Shown in pieces: positions 19,901-26,924 of a stretch of DNA of 64,000 bases; the first letter of the stretch is position 1, and every line of letters starts with the position of its first letter. The notes under the pieces are model-generated. The model saw only the letters and a program-made list of their open reading frames with translations, made no database searches and was not told where the DNA came from. The position numbers were made by a program, and so were the translations under genes. The DNA comes from Rhodanobacter thiooxydans (GTDB lineage: Bacteria; Pseudomonadota; Gammaproteobacteria; Xanthomonadales; Rhodanobacteraceae). The DNA lies in assembly GCF_030291135.1 (NCBI RefSeq), contig NZ_CP127409.1, positions 310,001 through 374,000 on the forward strand, written 5' to 3'.

Positions 19901-20148
19901 TCGAACGGACCGCCCACGCGCAACCCCTGCGCCGCGTAGCGGCCATCGGCGTCGGTGGTCACTTCCTTGGTGGTGCCGGTCGGCTGGTGCACGATCGTCA
20001 CCGTGGCACCCGACACGGGCTGGCCATGGGCGTCCAGCACCCGGCCGCTGACGCCGGACGTGGTGATGTTCTGCGCGGCGACCGGCGCCATGGCCAGCAG
20101 TGAGGCGATGGCGAACGGCAGCACTCTGATGCGGATGGGAGTAGTCAT
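16903..20148 (-). CDS. TonB-dependent receptor with N-terminal carboxypeptidase-regulatory-like domain (Oar-like)
   Basis: 1081 residues. Signal peptide (about 1-25, cleavage near VAAQ), then a carboxypeptidase-regulatory-like beta-sandwich (about 30-115, GVSGRVLDAHGQPVSGATV). A plug region follows (NRSIDDVVRLDPRV, SGMNNRYNNIAVDGV) and then a long beta-barrel ending in the outer-membrane signature SAMLTLRYTF. Such Oar/SusC-like receptors import large substrates or peptides using TonB energy. No partner lipoprotein is adjacent, so the substrate is unknown; the peptidase-rich neighbourhood makes oligopeptides one possibility. A strong terminator follows. The gene has its own 232-bp upstream region after nrdB. 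Confidence 0.93.
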   Translation of the reverse strand: MTTPIRIRVLPFAIASLLAMAPVAAQNITTSGVSGRVLDAHGQPVSGATVTIVHQPTGTTKEVTTDADGRYAAQGLRVGGPFEISAAKAGMAAVEQDNVFLQLGQPSSINLSMGASAQQASNLGAVTVNASTLAQTFSSDNKGLSTNISQRQLQATPQGNRSIDDVVRLDPRVTVTDQGTGAISASGMNNRYNNIAVDGVTQGDPFGLNANGLPYQKSPISPETIAEYNISTANYDTSSDTVGADVNAVTKSGTNQFHGALYYAYRNANHLVGDAGWLPSDNPGYHYKGYQKDTTYGFNVGGPIIKDKLFFFVSAEHEKTTGIGADSANGLDDSLGNGPSTSNKVSPGDLQKIIDAAKQLGLTPGTFGGPTGLTYDDKRYLGKIDWNITNNHRASFTFQRTKELLPAVGGNSPNSVGLTSYTYTKTITTNNYVAHVFDDWSDSFSTETKVGFQKFVQDTAAPFQQPAVNVNLSPTGKGPSVNLGEERFRHYNHIDTKKFSVFLAGTYYVGDHAIKGGIDYQSNKINNLFGQTEFGQYNFWGIDNFAAGNYNSYILFHPAPGYTLNDIAGKWTYSQYSPFLQDTWQVNEQLSVQYGVRVDIPHSSAPPVYNAAFARAFGYPNNYTVGPGNRVVEPRLSFNYLFDSSYKTQLRGGVGLFQTSPPTVWMTNPYQNNGITLLSYNTFDPSQAAFSPDPFNQNIPAGGGAGSIDTIARDFRLPTVWKASLALDRELPWWGLTASAEYQHIQVRDGILYQALNFGAPTGVLPDGREQFWKTPGEAPVSKDALANQNRAFSTQSTLLTNTHKGKSDSLTLALNKPFSANWFGNLSLTFNHATDVDPGTDTIAYNGYQRVARLNPNSNVEATSNYNVAKALKASLTWQHAFFGDYQTQVSAFYSGHTGMPYTWVFSNDANGDSISGWDPAYIPSANDPKVTYAPGTSQQLIDQFQAFLANEKYLKDHRGQIAGRNGTRTAWVNELDMSFSQEVPGIFKGNKGELRLDVYNMLNLLNKDWGQQRNTGIYPTRTLASYAGVNAQGQYVYTLPKDKNGNYQPQLLQTYDGGFYDPSRVVSRWSAMLTLRYTF

Positions 20149-20380
20149 CGGTGATCCTTGAGTGTGGGCAGCAGCGGGGGAGATCCGCCGTGCCCGTGCC
20201 GCCAGGCAACGGGCCTGGTGGTGTCGGATCGTCGATGGCTTTCCCCGGTTCGGACGAGTGCAGTTGCAGGATTCGCTGCCTGCTTGCCGCGGCTCGGCGA
20301 GTCATTCTAATGCCGTTCCGTGACAAGCCTGCATGTCCCAGGTGCCTTATCCGCACCCGCAAGAATTTGCGATAAATGGC

Positions 20381-21406
20381 TCAGAACGCCATGTCGAATG
20401 CCACCTCGCCTTGCACGCCAACCTGGTAGGCCGAGACGCGGCGTTCGAAGAAGTTGGCCAGTTCCTGCACATCCTGCAGGTCCATGAAGTCGAACGGGTT
20501 CTTCGCGCCGTATTTCTTCGGCAGGTCGAGCTGGGCCAGGCGCTGGTCGGCGCAGTACTCGAGGTACTGGCGCATGTCCCTCACCGACATGCCGGCGACG
20601 CCGCCGGACAGCACGTCTTCGGCGAAGAGCGTCTCGCAGGCGATCGCGTCCTCGATCATTTCCTCGACCTGGGCACGCATGGCGTCGTCGAACAGCTCCG
20701 GCTCCTGCGCGCGGACCGTGCGCACCACCTCGAATGCGAACGCCATGTGCCCGCTCTCGTCGCGGAACACCCAGTTGGTGCCGGCGGCCAGCCCGTGCAG
20801 CAGCCCGCGCGAGCGCAGGTAGTAGACGTAGGCGAAGGCGGCGTAGAAGAACAGCCCCTCGATGCAGGCGGCGAAGCAAATCAGGTTGAGCAGGAACTGG
20901 CGCCGGTGCTCGCGTGTTTCCAGCCGGCGCAGGTCCTGGATCGAGTCGATCCACTTGAAGCAGAACGCGCCTTTCTGCTGGATCGACGGGATCGTCTCGA
21001 TGGCCGCAAACGCCGCGTTGCGTTCGACCGGGTCCGGAATATAAGTGTCCAGCAGGGTGAGGTAGAACTGCACGTGCAGCGCTTCCTCGTACAACTGGCG
21101 CGAGAGGAACATGCGCGCCTCCGGCGCGTTGATGTGCTGGTACAGGTTCAGCACCAGGTTGTTCGACACGATGGTGTCGCCGGTGGCGAAGAACGCCACC
21201 AGCCGCCGGATCAGGTGGCGATCGGCGGCGGACATTTTTGTGTCGAGGTCACGCGTGTCCATCGAGAAATCAACTTCCTCGACGGTCCAGGTGTTCTTGA
21301 TCGCGTTGCGGTACCTTTCATAGAAGCCGGGGTAGCGCATCGGGCGCAGGGTGAGTTCGAAACCCGGATCGAGGATGTGGGCGTTGCGGATGGGTTGGGC
21401 GGACAT
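20381..21406 (-). CDS. nrdB: Class Ia ribonucleotide reductase, beta (radical) subunit
   Basis: 341 residues, ferritin-like helical fold carrying the di-iron tyrosyl-radical cofactor that activates NrdA. Ligand motifs are visible: the Asp in FFATGDTIVSNN, EEALHVQFY, where Glu and His bind metal and Tyr is in the radical position (compare EETIHSRSY in E. coli), and later DESGHMAFAFE and EEMIEDAIACE. The retained Tyr argues against class Ic. The C-terminal tail (VAFDMAF) would dock into NrdA. The start at 21406 has AGAAGGA upstream; longer in-frame sequence enters the nrdA 3' region and is not protein-like. It follows nrdA by 59 bp with a repeat hairpin in the gap. Confidence 0.95.
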   Translation of the reverse strand: MSAQPIRNAHILDPGFELTLRPMRYPGFYERYRNAIKNTWTVEEVDFSMDTRDLDTKMSAADRHLIRRLVAFFATGDTIVSNNLVLNLYQHINAPEARMFLSRQLYEEALHVQFYLTLLDTYIPDPVERNAAFAAIETIPSIQQKGAFCFKWIDSIQDLRRLETREHRRQFLLNLICFAACIEGLFFYAAFAYVYYLRSRGLLHGLAAGTNWVFRDESGHMAFAFEVVRTVRAQEPELFDDAMRAQVEEMIEDAIACETLFAEDVLSGGVAGMSVRDMRQYLEYCADQRLAQLDLPKKYGAKNPFDFMDLQDVQELANFFERRVSAYQVGVQGEVAFDMAF

Positions 21407-21429
21407 GGCGGTTCCTTCTGAGAAAGGGG

Positions 21430-21456
21430 CGCCCTTCCCTGCATCGCAGGGGAGGG
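21430..21456. repeat. CCCTTCCCTGC/GCAGGGGAGGG hairpin between nrdA and nrdB
   Basis: One copy of the intergenic hairpin family lies between the nrdA stop and the nrdB start. GCAAGAGC follows, matching the core of the composite elements. Its position inside an operon suggests an effect on relative nrdA/nrdB mRNA stability rather than full termination. Confidence 0.65.
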
Positions 21457-21465
21457 GCAAGAGCG

Positions 21466-23895
21466 TTATTGGCAGGCCTCGCAGTACTCCGGGTTCTCCA
21501 GCGAGCAAACGACAGCCGCGGTTGCCTGTGCCTGGTCGCTTACCGTGGTCTTGGCAATCTTCGTCGCCGGTCGCGAGCGCAGGTAATACGTGGTCTTGAT
21601 GCCGGCCTTCCATGCGTACATGTACATGGACGAGAGCTGCCCGATGTTCGGGTTTTCCATGAACAGGTTCAGCGACTGGCTCTGGTCGATCCAGGCGCCG
21701 CGCGATGCGGCCAGGTCGATCAGCGATTTCTGCGGCAATTCCCACACGGTGCGGTAGATCTGGCGCAGCCGTTCGGGGATCGCGGCGATGCCCTGGATCG
21801 AGCCTTCCGCCAGCTTGATCGCGTCGCGGATTTCGGACGTCCATAGTCCCAGCGTCTTCAGCTCGTCGGCGAGATGGCGGTTCACCTGCAGGAAATCGCC
21901 GGACAGGGTTTCGCGCTTGAACAGGTTGCTGACCTGCGGCTCGATGCACTCGTAGCAGCCGGCAATCGAGGCGATGGTGGCGGTGGGCGCGATCGCGATC
22001 AGCAGCGAGTTGCGCAGGCCGTGCTGCTTGATGCGCTCGCGCAGGGCATCCCAGCGTGCGAGGTCATGCGGGGCGGCATCCGGCCAATGGTCGAACTGCA
22101 GCTCGCCGTTGCTGGCGCGACTCTCGGCGAAGCCGGGGTGCGCGCCGTCGGCCTCGGCCAGTTCGCACGATTGCGAGAGGGCGTGGAAGTAAATTTCCTC
22201 GGCGATGCGAGTGGACAGCGCCAGCGCCCCGGCCGAGTCGAACGGCAACCGCAGTTTGAAGAACACGTCTTGCAGACCCATCATGCCGAGCCCGACCGGA
22301 CGCCACTTCATGTTCGCGTTGCGCGCAGTGTCGATCGGGTAGTAGTTGAGGTCGATCACGCGGTTTAACTGGCGTACCGCGGTGCGCACGGTCGCGGCGA
22401 GCTGGTCGAAGTCGAACGCGCCATTGGCGACATGTCGCGCCAGGTTCACCGAGCCGAGGTTGCACACCGCCGTCTCGGTCGCCGAACTGACTTCCAGGAT
22501 CTCGGTGCACAGGTTGGACAGGTGGATCACGTTCCCGGGCATGGCCGTCTGATTGCTGGTGGCGTTGCAGCGATCCTTGAAGGTCATCCAGCCGTTGCCG
22601 GTCTGCGCCAGTGTGCGCATCATGCGGGCGTAGATCTCGCGCGCCTTGACGGTTTTCACCGCGAGACCGTCGGTTTCGGCCTGGGCATAGGCGCGATCGA
22701 ACGTTTCGCCCCAGCTGTCGACCAGGTGCGGCACGACCTTTGGATCGAACAGCGACCAGTCGCCGTCGTTCTCGACCCGGCGCATGAACTCGTCGGGGAT
22801 CCAGTTGGCGATGTTGAGATTGTGCGCGCGGCGCGCGTCGTCGCCGGTGTTGTCGCGCAGTTCCAGGAAATCCTCGATGTCGGCGTGCCACGATTCCAGG
22901 TAGACGCAGGCGGCGCCCTTGCGCTTGCCGCCCTGGTTCACCGCGGCGACCGAGGCATCCAGCGTCTTCAGCCACGGCAGCAGGCCGTTGGAGTGGCCAT
23001 TGGTGCCGCGGATCAGCGAGCCGCGCGAGCGCACCCGCGAATAGGCCAGGCCGATGCCGCCGGCGAACTTGGAAAGCTTCGCCACGTCGGCGTACTTGTC
23101 GTAGATCGACTCCAGCGAATCGACCGGCGAGTCGAGCAGGTAGCACGAGCTGAGCTGCTCGTGCGCGGTGCCGGCGTTGAACAGGGTGGGCGAGCTGGCG
23201 AGGTATTCCAGCGAGGACAGTAGCCGATAGAGTTCCAGCGTCTCGCCGATCTCGTTGCCGCCCAGCGCGCAGGCGATGCGCATGAAGAAATGCTGCGGTG
23301 TCTCGATCACCCGCCGCTGTTGCGGGTGGCGCAGCAGGTAGCGGTCGTACACCGTGCGCAGGCCGAAGTATTCGAAGCGGCGGGTGGCCAATACGTCGAT
23401 CGCGTCATTCAATTTGCGTGCGTTGGCGGCCACGAAGTCGCGCAGGCGCTCGTTGAGGATGCCCAGTTCCGCACCGCGCGCGATCGACTGCGAGAAACTC
23501 TGGATTTCCTGGCCGCTGACTTCCTTGTCGATGTACGCGCCGAGCAGCCGCGCGGCGAGCTGGCCGTACTCGGGTTCCTCGGCAGTGAGCGCGGCGGCGG
23601 TACGGATCGACAGCTGGTCCAGCTCGGCGGTGGTGGCGCCGTCGTACAGGCCGCCGATGGTCTTCAGCGCCACCCGCAGCGGATCGACCGCGTGCAGGCC
23701 TTCGGCGCTGCGCGTCACCGCGCGCACGATCTTGTTGACGTCGACGGCCTCCTGGCTGCCGTTGCGCTTGGTCACGTGCATGGATGCCGCGCTGTGCGGC
23801 GGAGTCAGCGCGAAGGCGGCTTCATCGGCGGACGGGATGGGAGATTCGGCGCGCGCGACGGCGCGCTCGCGTTCGGCGGTATCGAGGGCTTGCAT
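21466..23895 (-). CDS. nrdA: Class Ia ribonucleotide reductase, alpha (catalytic) subunit
   Basis: 809 residues, reducing ribonucleoside diphosphates to deoxy forms in the cytosol. An ATP-cone lies at about 37-125 (VTKRNGSQEAVDVNKIVRAV), giving dATP feedback. Catalytic elements follow: the redox Cys in LSSCYLLD, the active-site NLCTEI (Asn, thiyl Cys, Glu) and TAVCNLGSVN. The C-terminal shuttle cysteines are 805 and 808 (EYCEACQ). The N-terminal ~35 residues are Ala/Glu-rich and variable. The start at 23895 has GGAG upstream. The gene lies behind a 459-bp leader with a promoter and a cobalamin riboswitch, so expression should fall when B12 is plentiful; this implies a B12-dependent class II enzyme elsewhere. 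Confidence 0.95.
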   Translation of the reverse strand: MQALDTAERERAVARAESPIPSADEAAFALTPPHSAASMHVTKRNGSQEAVDVNKIVRAVTRSAEGLHAVDPLRVALKTIGGLYDGATTAELDQLSIRTAAALTAEEPEYGQLAARLLGAYIDKEVSGQEIQSFSQSIARGAELGILNERLRDFVAANARKLNDAIDVLATRRFEYFGLRTVYDRYLLRHPQQRRVIETPQHFFMRIACALGGNEIGETLELYRLLSSLEYLASSPTLFNAGTAHEQLSSCYLLDSPVDSLESIYDKYADVAKLSKFAGGIGLAYSRVRSRGSLIRGTNGHSNGLLPWLKTLDASVAAVNQGGKRKGAACVYLESWHADIEDFLELRDNTGDDARRAHNLNIANWIPDEFMRRVENDGDWSLFDPKVVPHLVDSWGETFDRAYAQAETDGLAVKTVKAREIYARMMRTLAQTGNGWMTFKDRCNATSNQTAMPGNVIHLSNLCTEILEVSSATETAVCNLGSVNLARHVANGAFDFDQLAATVRTAVRQLNRVIDLNYYPIDTARNANMKWRPVGLGMMGLQDVFFKLRLPFDSAGALALSTRIAEEIYFHALSQSCELAEADGAHPGFAESRASNGELQFDHWPDAAPHDLARWDALRERIKQHGLRNSLLIAIAPTATIASIAGCYECIEPQVSNLFKRETLSGDFLQVNRHLADELKTLGLWTSEIRDAIKLAEGSIQGIAAIPERLRQIYRTVWELPQKSLIDLAASRGAWIDQSQSLNLFMENPNIGQLSSMYMYAWKAGIKTTYYLRSRPATKIAKTTVSDQAQATAAVVCSLENPEYCEACQ

Positions 23896-24038
23896 GGCAG
23901 GTGGCTCCGGCGAAGGACATCAAACACCTGCTCCCGCGCGCAGGGCCTGATAGCGACGATTCCGGAGGCGACGCGCCAGCCGGCCACCCGACGGCGACCG
24001 ACTCCACGACGCACTTCCCCGCGGAAGCCGTCACTACG

Positions 24039-24062
24039 CAGCGGGACACGTTCGTCCCGCTG
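24039..24062 (-). promoter_or_regulatory. Hairpin adjoining the B12 aptamer (expression-platform candidate)
   Basis: A perfect 9-bp stem, CAGCGGGAC/GTCCCGCTG, with a 6-nt loop. It begins at the last base of the riboswitch P1 stem, so P1 closure and this hairpin could influence one another. There is no T-run, so simple intrinsic termination is unlikely. Confidence 0.6.
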
Positions 24063-24248
24063 TGCCGGCAGGTCTTCGGACTTGCGGACGAGGATCAGGG
24101 CGATCCGCCTACTTGCTCCCGCTTCCCAGCCACGGAGGGCCAGTGCAATGTGGGGGCGTTCGTTTCCGCTTTACCGCTGCGGGGCAGTTCCGGAGTCACA
24201 CCGGATTCCCTTTTAAGCCCGACCGATGTCGCATCTGGTCGGGCACCG
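24062..24248 (-). ncRNA. Cobalamin (AdoCbl) riboswitch upstream of nrdA
   Basis: Read on the minus strand, the aptamer shows the conserved blocks in order. GGTGCC is the 5' side of P1. AAAAGGGAATCCGGTGTGAC then CCGGAACTGCCCCGCAG corresponds to the family's GGGAA..GGTG..ACTGCCCCCGCA core, and GGTAA follows. GCTGGGAAGCGGGAG comes next, then the B12 box GTCCGAAGACCTGCC. GGCAC closes P1 by pairing with the 5' GTGCC. Cobalamin riboswitches usually switch off expression when the ligand is bound. The next gene on this strand is nrdA, a known arrangement in organisms that also have a B12-dependent reductase. Confidence 0.93.
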
Positions 24249-24256
24249 ACGCACGC

Positions 24257-24285
24257 AACATATCGGGTGGTCTGGGCAGGGTCAA
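24257..24285 (-). promoter_or_regulatory. nrdA promoter (-35 TTGACC, -10 TATGTT)
   Basis: On the minus strand, TTGACC at 24285-24280 and TATGTT at 24262-24257 are separated by exactly 17 bp. Transcription would start a few bases before the riboswitch P1 stem, as expected. An imperfect palindrome, ACTTGTGCATAAGT, lies just upstream of the -35 and could be a regulator site. Confidence 0.75.
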
Positions 24286-24354
24286 CCCAACAACTTGTGC
24301 ATAAGTCGTATTGCAGGCCGGGTGCGGCGGGCGCCGGCACGGGTGGCCGCGGCG

Positions 24355-24789
<435 letters not shown>

Positions 24790-24873
24790 TTACAATCTTT
24801 GACGGAGCATACCGATGGCGCCCCCGATTTCCGTTCACCTAGTATTTACCTCGACGAGCTCGAGGCGCTATCC

Positions 24874-25134
24874 ATGATGGATAGGCAGGATATCGACAAG
24901 ATTGCCCTGCGACTTGTGTCGTTGGTACCGCCAGGGGTGGCACAGGCGCATCAGGATTTGCGAACCAACTTCCAGGACGTTCTGGCGCAAGGATTGCGCC
25001 GCCTCGACCTGGTCACCCGCGAAGAATTCGAAGTCCAGTCCCAAGTACTGGCGCGCACTCGCGCCAAGGTCGACGAATTGGAGCGACGCGTGGCCGAACT
25101 GGAGGCCACGGTGGCTGCCCGCGCGGGTCAGTGA
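24874..25134 (+). CDS. ubiK: Ubiquinone biosynthesis accessory factor UbiK (BMFP domain)
   Basis: 86 residues. The central QGLRRLDLVTREEFEVQSQV matches E. coli UbiK (YqiC), followed by a C-terminal coiled coil (TRAKVDELERRVAELEATV). In E. coli UbiK forms a complex with UbiJ that supports aerobic ubiquinone synthesis and binds lipids; ubiJ and ubiB lie at 40.9-43.2 kb here, so the partners are separated. The start is ATG 24874 or 24877; upstream sequence does not fit the family. A hairpin terminator follows. It is divergent from the PII gene. Confidence 0.93.
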   Translation: MMDRQDIDKIALRLVSLVPPGVAQAHQDLRTNFQDVLAQGLRRLDLVTREEFEVQSQVLARTRAKVDELERRVAELEATVAARAGQ

Positions 25135-25150
25135 CAACCACCTCCCGGGA

Positions 25151-25205
25151 GCCGCCTCCGATCCGTCACCCTCACCCCGAGAACGATCGGAGGCGGTTAT
25201 TTATT
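25151..25205 (+). terminator. Terminator after ubiK
   Basis: Perfect 12-bp arms CCGCCTCCGATC and GATCGGAGGCGG with a 21-nt loop are followed by a T/A-rich TTATTTATTA stretch. It starts about 17 bp after the ubiK stop. The long loop and interrupted T-tract make it a moderate terminator. Confidence 0.75.
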
Positions 25206-25282
25206 AGTGCTGCTGGATGGAGTCGCTCGATGTCTGTACCTGTCAGCGACCCATCCCCCCTGCACCGGCGATCAGCGGCCGC

Positions 25283-26776
25283 ATGAGCCTTGCCGTTACC
25301 CTCAGTCGTGCCCAGGAAGGGATCGCCGCACCGCAGGTGATGGTCGAGGTACATCTTTCCGGCGGCTTGCCGTGTACCAATATCGTCGGCCTGCCCGAGG
25401 CTGCGGTGCGCGAGGCGCGCGATCGCGTGCGCGTGGCAATCCAGAACACCGCCTTCGAATACCCCGGCCGTCGCGTCACCGTGAACCTGGCACCGGCCGA
25501 GCTGCCCAAGGACGGTGGCCGTTTCGACCTGCCGATCGCGCTGGGCATCCTCGCCGCCAGCGGCCAGGTGCCGCGCGAGAAACTGGATGACTGCGAGTTC
25601 CTCGGCGAGCTGGCGTTGACCGGCTCGCTGCGCAGCGTCTCCGGCGTGCTGCCGGCGCTGCTGCGTGCGCGTGCGCGCGGGCGCCGCGTGGTGGTGCCGC
25701 TCGAGAACGCTGCCGAGGCGGCGCTGGTGCCGGACGTGGACGTGCGCGTGGCCAGCACCCTGGCCGAAGTGTGCGGCTGGTTGCGCGGCGCGCACGAGCT
25801 GTCGATGCCGGTCGGTATTCCCAGCAACGGTGGCGCCGACGACGGGCCGGACCTGGCCGACGTGCGCGGCCAGTTGCAGGCGCGGCGCGCGCTGGAGATC
25901 ACCGCCGTCGGCGGCCATCACCTGCTGCTGGTGGGGCCGCCGGGCACCGGCAAGACCATGCTGGCCGAGCGTCTGCCCGGCATCCTGCCGCCGCTGTCGG
26001 AGTCGGAGGCGCTGGAAACCTGCGCCGTGCTGTCGGTGGCCGGCCAGGTCACCGATCCGAAGCACTGGCGGCGGCGGCCCTTTCGCGCGCCGCATCACAC
26101 CGCGTCGGCGGTGGCGCTGGTCGGCGGCGGTTCGTATCCGCGCCCGGGCGAGATCTCGCTGGCGCACAACGGGGTGCTGTTCCTGGACGAGTTGCCCGAG
26201 TTCAGCCGGCATGTGCTGGAAGTGCTGCGCGAGCCGATGGAATCGGGCCACATCATGATTTCGCGGGCGGCGCGGCAGTCGATGTTTCCGGCGCAGTTCC
26301 AGCTGGTCGCGGCGATGAATCCCTGCCCCTGCGGCTACGCCGGCAATCCCCGCTGCCAGTGCACGCCGGACCAGATCCAGCGCTACCGCGCACGCATCTC
26401 CGGACCGCTGCTGGACCGCATCGACCTGTGCGTGGAAGTGCCGCCGGTGCCGCTGGCGGAGCTGGGTACGCCACGCAATGAACGCGACGAGGATTCCGCC
26501 ACGGTGCGTGCGCGCGTGCTCAAGGCACGGCGGCAATCGCTGATGCGCGCGGGCCGGCCGAACGCCGAGATCAGTACGCGCGAACTGGAGCGCGACTGCG
26601 CGCTGGGGCCGGCCGAGCGGCGCTGGTTCGAATCGGCGCTGGAGCGGCTGGGCCTGTCCGCCCGCGCCTATCATCGCGTGCTGCGGGTAGCCCGCACGAT
26701 CGCTGACCTCGATGGCGGCGCCGCGTTGCTGGAGCGCGAACACCTGGCCGAGGCACTGCAGTACCGCCGGTTTTAG
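25283..26776 (+). CDS. comM: YifB/ComM family Mg-chelatase-like AAA+ ATPase
   Basis: 497 residues: an N-terminal Lon-like domain (about 1-170, with PAELPKDGGRFDLPIALGI), an AAA+ module with Walker A GPPGTGKT at 218-225, Walker B LFLDELPEF and a cysteine cluster NPCPCGYAGNPRCQC, and a C-terminal Mg-chelatase-like domain. In Vibrio cholerae ComM is a hexameric helicase promoting branch migration during natural transformation; that function is inferred here. The start at 25283 (MSLAVTLSRAQEG) matches the family. The stop TAG runs directly into GGCGGGAG, a pattern shared with the repeats in this window. The cation/proton antiporter follows after 148 bp. Confidence 0.93.
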   Translation: MSLAVTLSRAQEGIAAPQVMVEVHLSGGLPCTNIVGLPEAAVREARDRVRVAIQNTAFEYPGRRVTVNLAPAELPKDGGRFDLPIALGILAASGQVPREKLDDCEFLGELALTGSLRSVSGVLPALLRARARGRRVVVPLENAAEAALVPDVDVRVASTLAEVCGWLRGAHELSMPVGIPSNGGADDGPDLADVRGQLQARRALEITAVGGHHLLLVGPPGTGKTMLAERLPGILPPLSESEALETCAVLSVAGQVTDPKHWRRRPFRAPHHTASAVALVGGGSYPRPGEISLAHNGVLFLDELPEFSRHVLEVLREPMESGHIMISRAARQSMFPAQFQLVAAMNPCPCGYAGNPRCQCTPDQIQRYRARISGPLLDRIDLCVEVPPVPLAELGTPRNERDEDSATVRARVLKARRQSLMRAGRPNAEISTRELERDCALGPAERRWFESALERLGLSARAYHRVLRVARTIADLDGGAALLEREHLAEALQYRRF

Positions 26777-26924
26777 GGCGGGAGTGCGTGCAGGGAAGTG
26801 GGCAGCGGGGAAAACACGCATCCGCTCCTGCTCACGCGTCACGCCGCACTCCTCCGCTTTTCAGGCGCTGGACGTGTGCACCGCCGCGTGTTCCGATGGC
26901 GGCCCGAGGTGTCCAAGGATTGCG

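Larger units (their letters stand above)
23896..24354 (-). other. Long nrdA leader and promoter region
   Basis: 459 bp without coding genes between the PII gene and nrdA. From upstream it holds the promoter, the cobalamin riboswitch, a strong hairpin abutting the riboswitch, then about 140 bp of GC-rich untranslated sequence before the nrdA ribosome binding site. Coding-looking frames here have no family resemblance. Confidence 0.8.

Noticed and set aside
17272-20103. 943-codon open frame on the plus strand opposite the TonB receptor
   Set aside because: Val/Gly/Arg-rich shadow without a recognisable domain; the minus strand has a full TonB-dependent receptor with signal peptide and terminator.
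20358-20371. CGCAAGAATTTGCG palindrome after nrdB as an operator
   Set aside because: A short palindrome just past the nrdB stop and about 210 bp upstream of the TonB receptor start; no supporting promoter geometry found.
24039-24062. Intrinsic terminator in the nrdA leader
   Set aside because: The stem is strong but no T-run follows on the minus strand, so I call it only a candidate expression-platform hairpin.
24289-24310. NrdR box upstream of nrdA
   Set aside because: ACTTGTGCATAAGT is palindromic but does not match the NrdR consensus well, and a second box at the usual spacing is absent.
26712-26924. In-frame extension upstream of the antiporter start
   Set aside because: It overlaps the end of comM, lacks membrane-protein character, and a ribosome binding site lies directly before ATG 26925.
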